The notes under the pieces were generated by a model that saw nothing but the letters and a program-made list of their open reading frames with translations, was not told where the DNA came from and did not search any database. Shown one piece after another: positions 24,469 to 32,764 of a stretch of 39,569 nucleotides of DNA. Made by a program: the position numbers and the translations under genes. The stretch lies in NCBI GenBank assembly GCA_902789745.1, contig CADAPH010000017.1, positions 1-39,569 on the forward strand. Reading direction: 5' to 3'. Source of the stretch: Oscillospiraceae bacterium (GTDB lineage Bacteria > Bacillota > Clostridia > Oscillospirales > Oscillospiraceae). Within the stretch, counting starts at the first letter, position 1; each line of letters starts with the position of its first letter.

Positions 24469-24828
24469 TTAGAGGCTCATCTCCTCCGTCTCCCCCTCAA
24501 AGCGCACCGTAAGCCCGCCGCCTTTTGTACCGTTCTTCTCTTCCCACAGGCTCTGCAGCTCCTTGAGCGCGCCCGTCACGGTTTTGAGCTCCTTGAGATC
24601 CAGTTCCCCTTCCCGGTCGAGACACTCCTCAATCCTCCGCAGGAGCTTATGCCCCACGCGCGTAAATTCAGATTCCGCCGCGCAGGGAAGATCTCCCCGA
24701 TCAAGCGGCCAATCCTCCTTCACCGCCCGGTTGAGCAGCGTGGAGTAGGGAACATCCAGCCGCCGCGAGAGCGTTGCCAGACTCTCCCCGTTCTCGCACG
24801 CGCGCCGCAGCTCGTTCCAGTCACGCAT
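24469..24828 (-). CDS. Phage terminase small subunit
   Basis: 119 residues from ATG 24828 (MRDWNELRRACENGES), overlapping the preceding stop as TGATG. Residues 14-40 (SLATLSRRLDVPYSTLLNRA) form a helix-turn-helix for DNA recognition. A helical oligomerisation region with ELKTVTGALKELQSLWEEK follows. It lies directly before the large subunit, the classical position. The pac/cos site recognised is unknown. Confidence 0.8.
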   Translation of the reverse strand: MRDWNELRRACENGESLATLSRRLDVPYSTLLNRAVKEDWPLDRGDLPCAAESEFTRVGHKLLRRIEECLDREGELDLKELKTVTGALKELQSLWEEKNGTKGGGLTVRFEGETEEMSL

Positions 24829-25064
24829 CAGTCCTGATACTTGCACCCATAAGTGCAGCGGTAAACCGGGCAGTCTTCAAAGCGCCCCACACAGTAGAGG
24901 CCCATGTGTCGATCCATGAGCGAGATATTCCGAAAGCGGCTGACCGCGTCGACCCCCTTCCCGTAGCCCTCGCAGCTGATGCTGCGCGTCTCTCTGTCAT
25001 CCGTGATATAGAAAGGGCAGCGCACATCCGCGTCTGTCCATCCGATCTTCTTATAGCTTCCCAT
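24828..25064 (-). CDS. Cys-rich small phage protein
   Basis: 78 residues from ATG 25064 (MGSYKKIGWTDADVRCPFYI). It has Cys at the VRCPFY, ISCEGYG, GLYCVGRF, EDCPVYRCTYGC positions, a pattern typical of a zinc- or metal-binding fold. This gene type is common just upstream of terminase in clostridial prophages. It may regulate late expression or packaging; no direct evidence. Start lies within the end of the preceding gene, so translation is coupled. Confidence 0.72.
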   Translation of the reverse strand: MGSYKKIGWTDADVRCPFYITDDRETRSISCEGYGKGVDAVSRFRNISLMDRHMGLYCVGRFEDCPVYRCTYGCKYQD

Positions 25065-25191
25065 CTTCGTCCTCTCCGCGGTCGGCCTCGCCGTCCCGCT
25101 CTTCGTAATCTGTGCCGCTCCGGTAGAACCAGGGCGGATAGCCGCTGCGTTCCATGCAGCGGATGATCGGATCATCCCCGATCAGTTTCAC
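25051..25191 (-). CDS. First gene of phage operon, 46-aa protein
   Basis: GTG start at 25191 with a near-perfect GGAGGTGA five bases upstream. The protein reads MKLIGDDPIIRCMERSGYPP then WFYRSGTDYEERDGEADRGE and ends in an acidic tail. The DPIIRCxxxxGYPPW pattern recurs in small proteins before terminase genes in Firmicute prophages. Function unknown. It overlaps the Cys-rich gene by 14 bases. Confidence 0.7.
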   Translation of the reverse strand: MKLIGDDPIIRCMERSGYPPWFYRSGTDYEERDGEADRGEDEDGKL

Positions 25192-25281
25192 GCCGTCACC
25201 TCCGTGTCTTTTTTGTCTTCTCTCCCCAACGGAGGAACACACATCGGTTCCCATCAAAGAAGTGCTGCGGCAGGGATTTCT

Positions 25282-25309
25282 TACATATTTAAGATTATTT
25301 TCTTGACAA
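25282..25309 (-). promoter_or_regulatory. Possible promoter of the phage structural operon
   Basis: On the minus strand TTGTCA (25304-25309), 16 bases, TATGTA (25282-25287). The -35 overlaps the -35 of the divergent regulator promoter, so both could be controlled together. The -10 is weak, as expected for an activated or repressed phage late promoter. It would give a leader of about 80 bases. Confidence 0.3.
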
Positions 25310-25331
25310 ACCTGTTCACTTGCTCTAAAAT
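25303..25331 (+). promoter_or_regulatory. Strong promoter for regulator-peptidase pair
   Basis: TTGACA (25303-25308), exactly 17 bases, TAAAAT (25326-25331). Confidence 0.8.
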
Positions 25332-25334
25332 AGA

Positions 25335-25353
25335 GACACCGTAGACCGGTGTC
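25335..25353. promoter_or_regulatory. Palindromic operator at the regulator transcription start
   Basis: Perfect inverted repeat GACACCG-TAGAC-CGGTGTC with 7-bp arms and a 5-base centre, starting four bases after the -10 box. Position over the expected start of transcription suggests autorepression by the XRE-like protein. Confidence 0.65.
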
Positions 25354-25463
25354 ACATTTCTTTAAGAGTTGTCTGTATTATATCCTATAATTTTGCGATT
25401 CTCAAGGTTTTGCTCGGTCTTTTTTCAGATTCATTTGTTATGCACAAAAATGGGGTGATCCTT

Positions 25464-25817
25464 TTGTTCAACTATGACAGATTTGAATCGCTGCTCAAAT
25501 CCCGCGGCATCACCAAGACCTTTATCGCCCGCTCTCTGGGCCGCAGCGCCACGCTCTGCCAGGACTGGAAGCAGCAGAAATCCCAGCCGAGCGACGCCCA
25601 GCTTACGGAGGTTGCCCGTATCCTCTGCACCACGCCCGCTTACCTGCGCGGTGAGACGGACGAGGTATCGCCCGTGCAGGATGCGGAGCTCGAGCAGCTT
25701 CTCACCTCCCTGCGCGAGCGCGAGGATATGCGCATGCTTTTTAAACTCGCGCAGGACGCGACGCCCGAGGACGTGCGCCAGGCGGTAAAGATCATCGAGG
25801 CTCTCCGAAAGCCATGA
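25464..25817 (+). CDS. XRE-like helix-turn-helix regulator
   Basis: 117 residues from TTG 25464, chosen because GGGGTGAT lies just upstream; an ATG at 25440 has no such site. The N-terminus FNYDRFESLLKSRGITKTFI plus ARSLGRSATLCQDWKQQKSQ and PSDAQLTEVARILCTTPAYL is an XRE-type helix-turn-helix (about residues 3-65). The C-terminal part is helical (LLTSLREREDMRMLFKLAQD) and may dimerise. It overlaps the ImmA-like gene by four bases. Together they resemble the ImmR-ImmA pair of ICEBs1 and phage lysogeny controls. It is divergent from the phage structural operon and likely its repressor. Confidence 0.82.
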   Translation: MFNYDRFESLLKSRGITKTFIARSLGRSATLCQDWKQQKSQPSDAQLTEVARILCTTPAYLRGETDEVSPVQDAELEQLLTSLREREDMRMLFKLAQDATPEDVRQAVKIIEALRKP

Positions 25818-26152
25818 CCGACACCTTCGTCCGTCTCGTCCCCCTGCCCGCGAAGGTGGAGGGCGTGACGCTCCCGAACGACGACGGCAGCTTCGATATC
25901 TACATCAACGCCCGTCTCTCCCCCGCCCGCCAGCAGGAGACGCTGGAGCATGAGCTGCGCCATATCCGGCATGAGCATTTTTATCTCGACATGCCCATTG
26001 ACCGCATGGAGCGCCAGGCCGACGGGGAGGCGCTCAACGTCGTCCTCCACCCGCCTGCGGGCATGATCCCCTGCTTCGATTCCGAAGAAGCTCTCGCCCG
26101 CTGGCTCAGTGCGCTCTGTACGCAGTTAGGCATTGATCTGTCCGCCTTATAA
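25814..26152 (+). CDS. ImmA/IrrE-type metallopeptidase
   Basis: 112 residues, start overlapping the regulator stop as ATGA. LEHELRHIRHEHFY contains the zinc-binding HExxH (HELRH, about residues 46-50), followed by an acidic DRMERQADGEALNVV that should carry the third ligand. Peptidases of this class cleave their neighbouring XRE repressor on a DNA-damage or other signal and so induce mobile elements. It is shorter than ImmA of ICEBs1 but carries the core. This is the last gene assigned to the phage block; the threonine operon promoter starts seven bases later. Confidence 0.82.
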   Translation: MTDTFVRLVPLPAKVEGVTLPNDDGSFDIYINARLSPARQQETLEHELRHIRHEHFYLDMPIDRMERQADGEALNVVLHPPAGMIPCFDSEEALARWLSALCTQLGIDLSAL

Positions 26153-26158
26153 ATACAC

Positions 26159-26187
26159 TTGACTTTTTCTCGCGCACATTGTATAGT
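26159..26187 (+). promoter_or_regulatory. Promoter of thrC-thrH
   Basis: TTGACT (26159-26164), 17 bases, TATAGT (26182-26187). No T-box or attenuator is visible in the short leader. Confidence 0.75.
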
Positions 26188-26225
26188 ATCCACACTCTAA
26201 TTGATTTTTACAGGATGTGATAACC

Positions 26226-27677
26226 ATGCTCTATACCAGCACCCGCGGCGCATCGCCCAAAGTTTCCTCCGCCCGCGCGATCGTGGACGGTCTCGCCCCC
26301 GACGGCGGCCTCTATACCATGTCGCCGAATGAGATCCCGAAATTAGACTGGCGCGAGCTCCAGAATCTCGATTATCCCTCCCTTGCGGCGAAGGTGCTCT
26401 CCGCCCTCCTGCCGGACTTTCCCGAGGCGGAGGCGAAGGCGCTTGTCGAGGCCGCCTACCGGGGTAAATTCAGCGATCCCCGCATCGCGCCCCTGCACGA
26501 CGCGGGCGACCTGTTTTTGGAGCTTTTCCACGGCCCCACCTCCGCTTTCAAGGATGTGGCGCTGTGCCTCCTGCCCCATCTCATGAAGCGCTCCGCCGAG
26601 AAATGCGGCGACGCTGACGATATCCTCATTCTCACCGCCACCAGCGGCGACACCGGCAAGGCCGCGCTGGAGGGCTTCCGGGACGTTGACGGCATCCGCA
26701 TCCTCGTCTTCTATCCCCGCGACGGTGTCAGCCCCGTGCAGAAGGCCCAGATGGTCACGCAGGCGGGCGGCAACGTCAAGGTCTGCGCGGTGGAGGGCAA
26801 CTTTGACGACGCCCAGTCCGGCGTCAAGGCCATTTTTTCCGCCATGCCCGCGGGTCTCTCCTCGGCAAACTCCATCAACATCGGCCGACTTGTACCCCAG
26901 GTGGTCTACTACTTCTCCGCCTACTTTGACGCCGTGCGCCTCGGCCGCATCGAAGCGGGACAGCCGTTGAACTTCTCCGTCCCGACCGGCAACTTCGGCG
27001 ACATTCTGGCGGGCTACCTCGCCGCCGAGATGGGCCTTCCCGTCGGCAAGCTGATCTGCGCCTCGAACGCGAACAACGTCCTGACCGACTTCATCCGTAC
27101 CGGCGTCTATGACCGGCGGCGTCCCTTCCACAAGACGCTCTCGCCGTCGATGGACATTCTGATTTCCAGCAACCTCGAGCGCCTGCTGTACCTCATGAGC
27201 GGGGACAGCGCCCTTGTCGCTTCGCTGATGGCGCAGCTCAAAAACGAGGGACACTATCAGGTGCCCGCCGACCTGCTGGAGAAGATCCAGTCCCGCTTCG
27301 TCGCGTACTGCTGTGACGATGCCGGCACCGAGACCGCCATCGCGAAGGTCTGGAAGGACAGCGGCTACCTGATCGACACCCACACCGCCTGCGGGTGGAG
27401 CGCGGCCCGGGCCTTCGGTGCGGAAAACGGCCCCGTCGTGATCCTCTCCACCGCCTCGCCCTACAAGTTCCCCGCCGCGGTGCTCTCCGCCGTCGGCCTT
27501 CCCTGTGACGGCGACGAGTTCGACATGATGGAGGCGCTCGAGACCGGGACGAAGGTACCCATGCCCGAGAACCTCCGCGGCCTGCGCTCTCGCCCCGTCC
27601 TCCACCGCGACTGTGTCGCCCCCGCCGACATGCTGGAATATGTGAAAGCTAAAAAGGCAGAGCCCAGTTGGGCGTAA
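26226..27677 (+). CDS. thrC: Threonine synthase
   Basis: 483 residues from ATG 26226 (MLYTSTRGASPKVSSARAIV). HGPTSAFKDVA places the PLP lysine at Lys109, and TATSGDTGKAALEGF is the phosphate-binding loop. The length and the N-terminal extension match the long bacterial/fungal ThrC class. The enzyme converts O-phosphohomoserine to threonine. It is followed 20 bases later by thrH, whose product can supply O-phosphohomoserine. Confidence 0.96.
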   Translation: MLYTSTRGASPKVSSARAIVDGLAPDGGLYTMSPNEIPKLDWRELQNLDYPSLAAKVLSALLPDFPEAEAKALVEAAYRGKFSDPRIAPLHDAGDLFLELFHGPTSAFKDVALCLLPHLMKRSAEKCGDADDILILTATSGDTGKAALEGFRDVDGIRILVFYPRDGVSPVQKAQMVTQAGGNVKVCAVEGNFDDAQSGVKAIFSAMPAGLSSANSINIGRLVPQVVYYFSAYFDAVRLGRIEAGQPLNFSVPTGNFGDILAGYLAAEMGLPVGKLICASNANNVLTDFIRTGVYDRRRPFHKTLSPSMDILISSNLERLLYLMSGDSALVASLMAQLKNEGHYQVPADLLEKIQSRFVAYCCDDAGTETAIAKVWKDSGYLIDTHTACGWSAARAFGAENGPVVILSTASPYKFPAAVLSAVGLPCDGDEFDMMEALETGTKVPMPENLRGLRSRPVLHRDCVAPADMLEYVKAKKAEPSWA

Positions 27678-27697
27678 TAACAGAAAGGACAACCGCC

Positions 27698-28300
27698 ATG
27701 TATATCACCTGTTTGGACCTTGAGGGCGTTCTGGTGCCCGAGATCTGGATCGCCTTTTCCGAAGCCAGCGGCATCCCCGAGCTGCGCCGCACCACCCGGG
27801 ACGAGCCGGATTACGACAAGCTCATGCGCTGGCGCATCGGCATTTTGAAGGAGCACGGCCTCGGCCTCAAAGAGATTCAGGACGTGATCGCCACCATCGA
27901 CCCCCTGCCCGGCGCGAAAGAGTTTCTGGACGAGCTGCGCTCCATCACCCAGGCTGTCATCCTCAGCGACACCTTTACGCAGTTTGCTCAGCCCCTGATG
28001 CGCAAGCTCGGCTGGCCGACGCTGTTCTGCAACGAGCTGGTCGTCGCCCCGAGCGGCGAGGTGACGGACTTCCGCCTCCGCTGCAAGGAAACAAAGCTCT
28101 CCACTGTCCGCGCCTTCCAGTCTGTGGGCTATGACACCATCGCCTCGGGCGACAGCTTCAACGACCTCGCCATGATCCAGGCGAGCAAGGCAGGCTTCCT
28201 CTTCCGCGCCCCCGACAGCATCAAGGCCCAGTATCCCGACATCCCCGCCTGCGAGGAATACGGCGACCTCCTGCGCCTCATCAAGGGCGCGATGGTTTAA
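27698..28300 (+). CDS. thrH: ThrH, phosphoserine phosphatase / homoserine phosphotransferase
   Basis: 200 residues, AAAGGA before the start. The N-terminus CLDLEGVLVPEIWIAFSE and the motifs TTRDEPDYDKLM, VILSDTFTQFAQPLMRKLG and AASGDSFND-like ASGDSFNDLAM match Pseudomonas ThrH closely. This HAD-family enzyme can transfer phosphate from phosphoserine to homoserine. Nucleophile Asp7 and SDT and GDSxND motifs are intact. Its place behind thrC suggests that it stands in for or supplements homoserine kinase; no thrB is present in the window. Confidence 0.93.
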   Translation: MYITCLDLEGVLVPEIWIAFSEASGIPELRRTTRDEPDYDKLMRWRIGILKEHGLGLKEIQDVIATIDPLPGAKEFLDELRSITQAVILSDTFTQFAQPLMRKLGWPTLFCNELVVAPSGEVTDFRLRCKETKLSTVRAFQSVGYDTIASGDSFNDLAMIQASKAGFLFRAPDSIKAQYPDIPACEEYGDLLRLIKGAMV

Positions 28301-28305
28301 AAAGA

Positions 28306-28350
28306 AAACGCTCCGGACTCTCAAATCCTGAGAATCCGGAGCATTTTCTT
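28306..28350 (+). terminator. Terminator after thrH
   Basis: Long stem GCTCCGGA / TCCGGAGC with an inner TCTCA/TGAGA pairing separated by a single mismatch, followed by ATTTTCTT. Confidence 0.85.
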
Positions 28351-28351
28351 C

Positions 28352-28390
28352 GCTCCCTCTCTGAGGGCGCTGTCAGCAAAGCTGGCTGAG
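28352..28390. repeat. CTCCCTC-type repeat overlapping the end of mnmA
   Basis: CTCCCTCTCTGAGGGCGCTG, matching the start of the 18424 repeat and 36741-36760, lies across the mnmA stop codon (28373). Confidence 0.7.
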
Positions 28391-29389
28391 CCCCAGTATA
28401 AACCCGCCGCCGATCAGTCTTTCGCCCTGATAAAGCACGGCGCTCTGTCCGGGGGCCGGGGCGCGCACCGGCGCCTGGCACAGAATTCGCGCGCATTCCC
28501 CCTCGGCGATCACGGTGCAGGGCGGCTCCTCCCACTTGGTATGCCGCACCCGCACACTCGCGGTGATAGGCTTCTCCACCGGCGGGTCGATCAGCCAGTT
28601 GAAGTCCCCCGCGATTACCTCCGTCTTAAAAAGCTCTTCCCACAGGGCAAGCTCGATGACGTTCGCCCCCGCGTCGATTCCGGAAACGTAGAGCTTCCGT
28701 CCTTCATAAAGCCCGGGAATCCGTTGTCCCACCGTCCAGTTCACGATCCCGTCGTGCTGTCCGATCACAGCGCCGTGGAACACGAAGTCCCCCGGCCCCG
28801 GCAGGGCCGCGCGGCGTCGGATCCAGCCCACGTAGTCCTTTTCCGGGATGAAGCAGATCTCCATGCTGTCCTTCTTGTGCGCGGCGGGCAGGCCGAATTC
28901 CTCGGCAAGCTTCCGCACCTGCGTCTTCTCAAAGCCCCCGAGCGGCAGCGTCAGCCGTCCGACCTGTTTTCTCGTGAGCCTGCACAGCATATAGCTCTGG
29001 TCGTTCGCGGGCAGCCCCTTATAGAGTGCGCCGTTTTCCGCCCGCGCGTAATGTCCGGTGGCGACCAGCTCCGCGCCGATCCGGTCGGCCTCGGCAAGCA
29101 GCGTCGGGAACTTCAGCGTCGGATTGCAGAGGATGCAGGGGTTCGGCGTCTCACCGCGCAGATAGCAGTCGGTAAACGCCCGGCAGACCCGTTCCTCCAG
29201 GGCGTCGTGCACGTCCACAACGGTGAGCTCCACGCCCATCCTCTCGGCGGACGCGACAGCCTCCTGCCGCGCCTCGTCGCTTGTATTGTCCATGTACAGC
29301 CCGTGTACCTCAAAGCCCGCCTTCTGCAGCAGCACGGCGGACACGGCGGAGTCCACTCCGCCGGAAAAGCCCAGTACGACCTTGCTCAT
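28373..29389 (-). CDS. mnmA: tRNA-specific 2-thiouridylase MnmA
   Basis: 338 residues. SGGVDS (9-14) is the PP-loop, [10 protein letters not shown] carries the catalytic Cys85, and DSMEICFIP carries the second Cys179. The enzyme adenylates and thiolates U34 of tRNA-Lys, -Glu and -Gln. The chain is a little short of the usual 350-370 and lacks part of a mid-region insertion. Its stop codon lies in a repeat copy, so the last residues (GLSQLC) may be repeat-derived. Start overlaps the mnmG stop by four bases, so both U34-modifying enzymes are made together. Confidence 0.95.
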   Translation of the reverse strand: MSKVVLGFSGGVDSAVSAVLLQKAGFEVHGLYMDNTSDEARQEAVASAERMGVELTVVDVHDALEERVCRAFTDCYLRGETPNPCILCNPTLKFPTLLAEADRIGAELVATGHYARAENGALYKGLPANDQSYMLCRLTRKQVGRLTLPLGGFEKTQVRKLAEEFGLPAAHKKDSMEICFIPEKDYVGWIRRRAALPGPGDFVFHGAVIGQHDGIVNWTVGQRIPGLYEGRKLYVSGIDAGANVIELALWEELFKTEVIAGDFNWLIDPPVEKPITASVRVRHTKWEEPPCTVIAEGECARILCQAPVRAPAPGQSAVLYQGERLIGGGFILGLSQLC

Positions 29390-31266
29390 CTGTGCGTCTC
29401 CATATACACCATCAGCACCGAGATATCCGCCGGGGACACGCCGGAAATGCGGCTCGCCTGGCCGAAATTCTCGGGCCGTATCTTTTCCAGCTTCTCCCGC
29501 GCCTCCAGCCGCAGCCCGGAGATGGAGGCGTAGTCGATATCCGCGGGCAGCTTCTTCTCCTCCATCCGCGAGAATTCCTCGATCTGCCGGAGCTGGCGCT
29601 TGATATAGCCGTCGTATTTCAGCCGGATCTCCGCCTGCTCCCGCACCGCCTTCGGAAGCTCCGGCCGCGCGGGATCAAAGGGCGCGGTGTCGCTGTATGT
29701 GATCTGCGGGCGGCGGATGAGCTCCGCCAGCGAAAACCCCGTGGTGACCGGCGCCGTGCCCTTCTCCGTCAGCATCGCGTTCAGTTCCTCCGTCGGCGGC
29801 ACATGCGTATTCTCCAGCCGCTTCAGCTCCGCGTCCACGGCGGCATACTTCTCCAAAACCTTCTGATATTGTTCCTCACTCACAAGCCCGATCTCCATCC
29901 CGAGCTTTGCAAGCCGCTGGTCGGCGTTGTCCTGCCGGTGCAGCAGCCTGTACTCGCTGCGGGAGGTCATCATGCGGTAGGGCTCGTTGGTTCCCTTGGT
30001 CACCAGATCGTCGATCAGCGTCCCGATATATCCGTCGCTCCTTCTCAGAATGAACGGGCTCTCCCCCTTGATCTTCCGCGCCGCGTTGACGCCCGCGACA
30101 AAGCCCTGCGCCGCCGCCTCCTCATAGCCGCTCGAGCCGTTGAACTGCCCCGCCCCGTACAGGCCGGGGATTTTTTTACTCTCCAGCGTGGCATACAGCT
30201 CCGTCGGATCCACGCAGTCGTACTCAATGGCATACGCGCAGCGGGTCATCTCCGCATGTTCGAGTCCGGGGATCGTGTGCAGCATCTGCACCTGCACCTC
30301 CTCCGGCATGGAGGAGGAAAAGCCCTGAATATAGAGCTCTTCCGTCTCAAGCCCCATCGGCTCCACAAAGAGCTGGTGCCTGGGCTTGTCGGAGAAGGTC
30401 ATGACCTTGGTCTCAATGCTCGGGCAGTAGCGCGGCCCCACACCCTCGATCACGCCCGCGTAGATCGGGCTGCGGTCGAGATTGGCGCGGATGATATCGT
30501 GGGTGCGCTCGTTTGTATAGGTGAGATAGCAGACCGCCCGGTTCTCCGGGACGGCCTCGGTGGAAAACGAAAACGGCTCCGGCTCTTCATCCCCCGGCTG
30601 CAATTCCATCTTGTCAAAATCCACCGTCCGCGCGTTGACCCTGGGGGGCGTGCCGGTCTTGAAGCGCCGCAGGGAGAGCCCCAGCTCCCGCAGCCGCCCG
30701 GTCAGCTCCATCGCCGCCGCCAGTCCGTCCGGGCCCGAATCCCGCAGCACCTCGCCCACGATGGTGCGCCCGCCGAGATAGGTGCCGGACGCGATCACCG
30801 CCGCACGGCAGCGGTACACCGCCCCCGTGTGCGTCGTGACCGAGCAGACCGCGCCCGCCTCATCCACGCCGATATCCACGACCTCCGCCTGCTTGACGCG
30901 CAGGTTCTCCTGTTTTTCCAGCGTGTGCTTCATCACCTGCTGATAGCGCCGCCGGTCGGCCTGGGCGCGCAGGGAGTGTACCGCCGGCCCCTTGCCGAGA
31001 TTGAGCATCCGGTATTGGATGCAGGCCCTGTCCGCGGCCTTCGCCATCTCCCCGCCGAGGGCGTCGAGCTCCCGCACGAGATGGCCCTTGCCCGTGCCGC
31101 CGATGGCGGGATTGCAGGGCATGTTGCCCACGCTGTCAAGATTGACCGTAAAGCAGATTGTATCCATCCCCAGCCGCGCCGCGGCAAGGGCGGCCTCGAT
31201 CCCTGCGTGGCCCGCGCCGATCACCGCCACATCGCAGCTTCCGGCGTCATATCGTATTCCTTGCAT
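29386..31266 (-). CDS. mnmG: tRNA U34 carboxymethylaminomethyl synthase subunit MnmG (GidA)
   Basis: 626 residues from ATG 31266 ([20 protein letters not shown]); ATG at 31278 is possible and the choice is not certain. The FAD-binding [10 protein letters not shown] is at the N-terminus, then [18 protein letters not shown] and later [12 protein letters not shown] and [18 protein letters not shown], all standard MnmG motifs. MnmG works with MnmE to build the cmnm5 group at U34. No mnmE is in the window. A promoter lies just upstream, and mnmA follows with a four-base overlap. Confidence 0.97.
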   Translation of the reverse strand: MQGIRYDAGSCDVAVIGAGHAGIEAALAAARLGMDTICFTVNLDSVGNMPCNPAIGGTGKGHLVRELDALGGEMAKAADRACIQYRMLNLGKGPAVHSLRAQADRRRYQQVMKHTLEKQENLRVKQAEVVDIGVDEAGAVCSVTTHTGAVYRCRAAVIASGTYLGGRTIVGEVLRDSGPDGLAAAMELTGRLRELGLSLRRFKTGTPPRVNARTVDFDKMELQPGDEEPEPFSFSTEAVPENRAVCYLTYTNERTHDIIRANLDRSPIYAGVIEGVGPRYCPSIETKVMTFSDKPRHQLFVEPMGLETEELYIQGFSSSMPEEVQVQMLHTIPGLEHAEMTRCAYAIEYDCVDPTELYATLESKKIPGLYGAGQFNGSSGYEEAAAQGFVAGVNAARKIKGESPFILRRSDGYIGTLIDDLVTKGTNEPYRMMTSRSEYRLLHRQDNADQRLAKLGMEIGLVSEEQYQKVLEKYAAVDAELKRLENTHVPPTEELNAMLTEKGTAPVTTGFSLAELIRRPQITYSDTAPFDPARPELPKAVREQAEIRLKYDGYIKRQLRQIEEFSRMEEKKLPADIDYASISGLRLEAREKLEKIRPENFGQASRISGVSPADISVLMVYMETHR

Positions 31267-31302
31267 CGTTTCAGACATCCTTATCAACTGTTATGATTTG
31301 TT

Positions 31303-31332
31303 ATTGTAGCATCCCCGGCGCGCCTGCGTCAA
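31303..31332 (-). promoter_or_regulatory. Promoter of mnmG-mnmA
   Basis: Minus strand TTGACG (31327-31332), 18 bases, TACAAT (31303-31308). Confidence 0.65.
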
Positions 31333-31388
31333 ACACAAGATATGGCGTGTATTTGGTAAAAAACGTCAAAGATTTTGTGCGTTTTTTC

Positions 31389-31417
31389 TTGACCGCCGGA
31401 TTGCAGGATATTATAAT
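31389..31417 (+). promoter_or_regulatory. Promoter of the wall-protein gene
   Basis: TTGACC (31389-31394), 17 bases, TATAAT (31412-31417), a near-consensus promoter about 130 bases before the first usable start codon. Confidence 0.75.
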
Positions 31418-31548
31418 AATTAGGGTTTACTGAAAAACGCGGGAATAATGAAATGCGATTAATTAATAACGCAAGAATGGCTTAGAAATTGAAGTGAAAT
31501 GTACCAAAAACAGAGCTGGCGACGACGAGCTATACCCCCGTCGCGCTG

Positions 31549-32595
31549 ATGGATGTGAATTTCATCACCGCCGCCACCAGCACCCCCGGCATTTACCTGC
31601 TGCAATACGGCTGGTATGACGCCGCCACCGGCAACCCCGTGCGTGAAAAATTCGGCACCCGCCGTGTCGCGGCCGTTCTGGTCTTCGCCACACACGACGG
31701 CTATGAGTTTGACCCCCAGGCCGCCGCCTATCTCAACAATGAGCGCTCCGTCTGTACGGTCAGCGACGACCGGCACTTTCTGACGCTCACGCGGGAGTAT
31801 GACCCCATGATCTGGGCCCCCTCCGTCATCAAGGACCCCGGCGACGAATATCTGGACGAGGGCGGCTATGCCTCCTTCGTCACCTCCGCCTCCTATGCCG
31901 AGGGCTTCCAGTGGTATGCCTACGATCCCAACACCAATACCATCCAGTCCATTGACGCGATCCCCAACGGCATTGACATCATCTCCGACGGGGAGACCAG
32001 CAAGCTCAACATCTACGGCGTGCCCGCGTGGATGGACGGCTGGCAGGTGTTCTGTACCTTTGTCGGCGCGCTGGGCAGCAAGTCCACCTCCGGCCGCGCC
32101 ACGCTCCATGTCCGCTCTCTGACGCCGCCCGTCCCGTTGGAAGAGGAAGAGCCGGAGCCCGAGGAAACCCCGGAGCCTACGCCCGAACCGACGCCCGAGC
32201 CAACACCCGAACCAACGCCGACGCCCGTCTCCACGCCGGAACCCACGCCGGAGCCGGTGCATATCCACGCGTTTCCCGACACCTGGATGCGCACCGAGGA
32301 CAGCCACTGGCGCGAATGCAGCTGCGGTGAAAAGATCGAGCAGGGCGCGCACACCTATGTCTGGACGGTACAGCAGCCCGCGACCCGCTCCAAACCGGGC
32401 ATAGAGCGCGGCATCTGCTCCACCTGCGGTCATGAGACCGAGCGGGCGCTGCCCTATCAGGCCCCCAGCCCCACCATGCAGCTTGTGACATACGGCGTCG
32501 GCGGTCTCGTCGCGCTCACGGTTCTCGTCCTGATCGTCGACTCCATTCGCACCGCCGTCCGCCGCCGCAAGGCCGGAAAATCGGGAAAGCACTGA
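31549..32595 (+). CDS. Surface protein with Pro-rich linker and C-terminal anchor, N-terminus apparently lost
   Basis: 348 residues from ATG 31549, but no ribosome site precedes it and no signal peptide is present. The open frame reaches back to a TGA at 31495, and coding-like sequence (TELATTSYTPVAL) is already present before the ATG. An ATG at 31499 would join this frame if the A run at 31506-31510 had one more base. The chain has a beta-rich domain with an Ig-like look (FQWYAYDPNTNT ... ITRATLHV-like end), a PEPTPEPTPEP linker at about 205-240, then HIHAFPDTW with Cys pairs (CSCG, CSTCG), and a transmembrane helix followed by RRRKAGK. The basic cytoplasmic end implies an outside N-terminus, so an export signal should exist upstream. 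Confidence 0.7.
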   Translation: MDVNFITAATSTPGIYLLQYGWYDAATGNPVREKFGTRRVAAVLVFATHDGYEFDPQAAAYLNNERSVCTVSDDRHFLTLTREYDPMIWAPSVIKDPGDEYLDEGGYASFVTSASYAEGFQWYAYDPNTNTIQSIDAIPNGIDIISDGETSKLNIYGVPAWMDGWQVFCTFVGALGSKSTSGRATLHVRSLTPPVPLEEEEPEPEETPEPTPEPTPEPTPEPTPTPVSTPEPTPEPVHIHAFPDTWMRTEDSHWRECSCGEKIEQGAHTYVWTVQQPATRSKPGIERGICSTCGHETERALPYQAPSPTMQLVTYGVGGLVALTVLVLIVDSIRTAVRRRKAGKSGKH

Positions 32596-32689
32596 TTTGT
32601 GCATGGATTGTAAAAATCCGTTTTTGGGGAATACCTCGGTCAGCAAGCGTAGGCAAGAGCTTGCCCATCCCGGCGACATAACAATCAAA

Positions 32690-32750
32690 TACGAAGCAAA
32701 CGTGCGGCGATCTCGAAGCTTTGTCCGAATTCGCCGCACGCTTTGCGTTA
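32690..32750. terminator. Large inverted repeat, possible bidirectional terminator
   Basis: Perfect 10-bp arms CGTGCGGCGA (32701-32710) and TCGCCGCACG (32731-32740) with a 20-base loop; arms extend with one bulge to GCAAA/TTTGC. It lies between two converging genes but has no clean T run. Confidence 0.5.
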
Positions 32751-32764
32751 TTGTGTGTATCTCT

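Noticed and set aside
9177..25191. Tailocin (contractile or flexible tail bacteriocin)
   Set aside because: Capsid, portal, scaffold and terminase are all present and intact, and no tail tube, sheath or tape measure is seen, the reverse of a tailocin.
25303..25353. Possible att site or CRISPR-like repeat near the regulator
   Set aside because: The palindrome is single and fits an operator; no matching copy at the left end of the phage block and no array of spaced repeats anywhere in the window.
29281..31296. 671-codon plus-strand frame opposite mnmG
   Set aside because: Shadow of mnmG and the start of mnmA, both unmistakable.
31453..31548. Stop-codon readthrough linking MRLINNARMA to the wall protein
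   Set aside because: Two in-frame stops (TAG, TGA) within five codons with no recoding signal; a deletion or indel is simpler.
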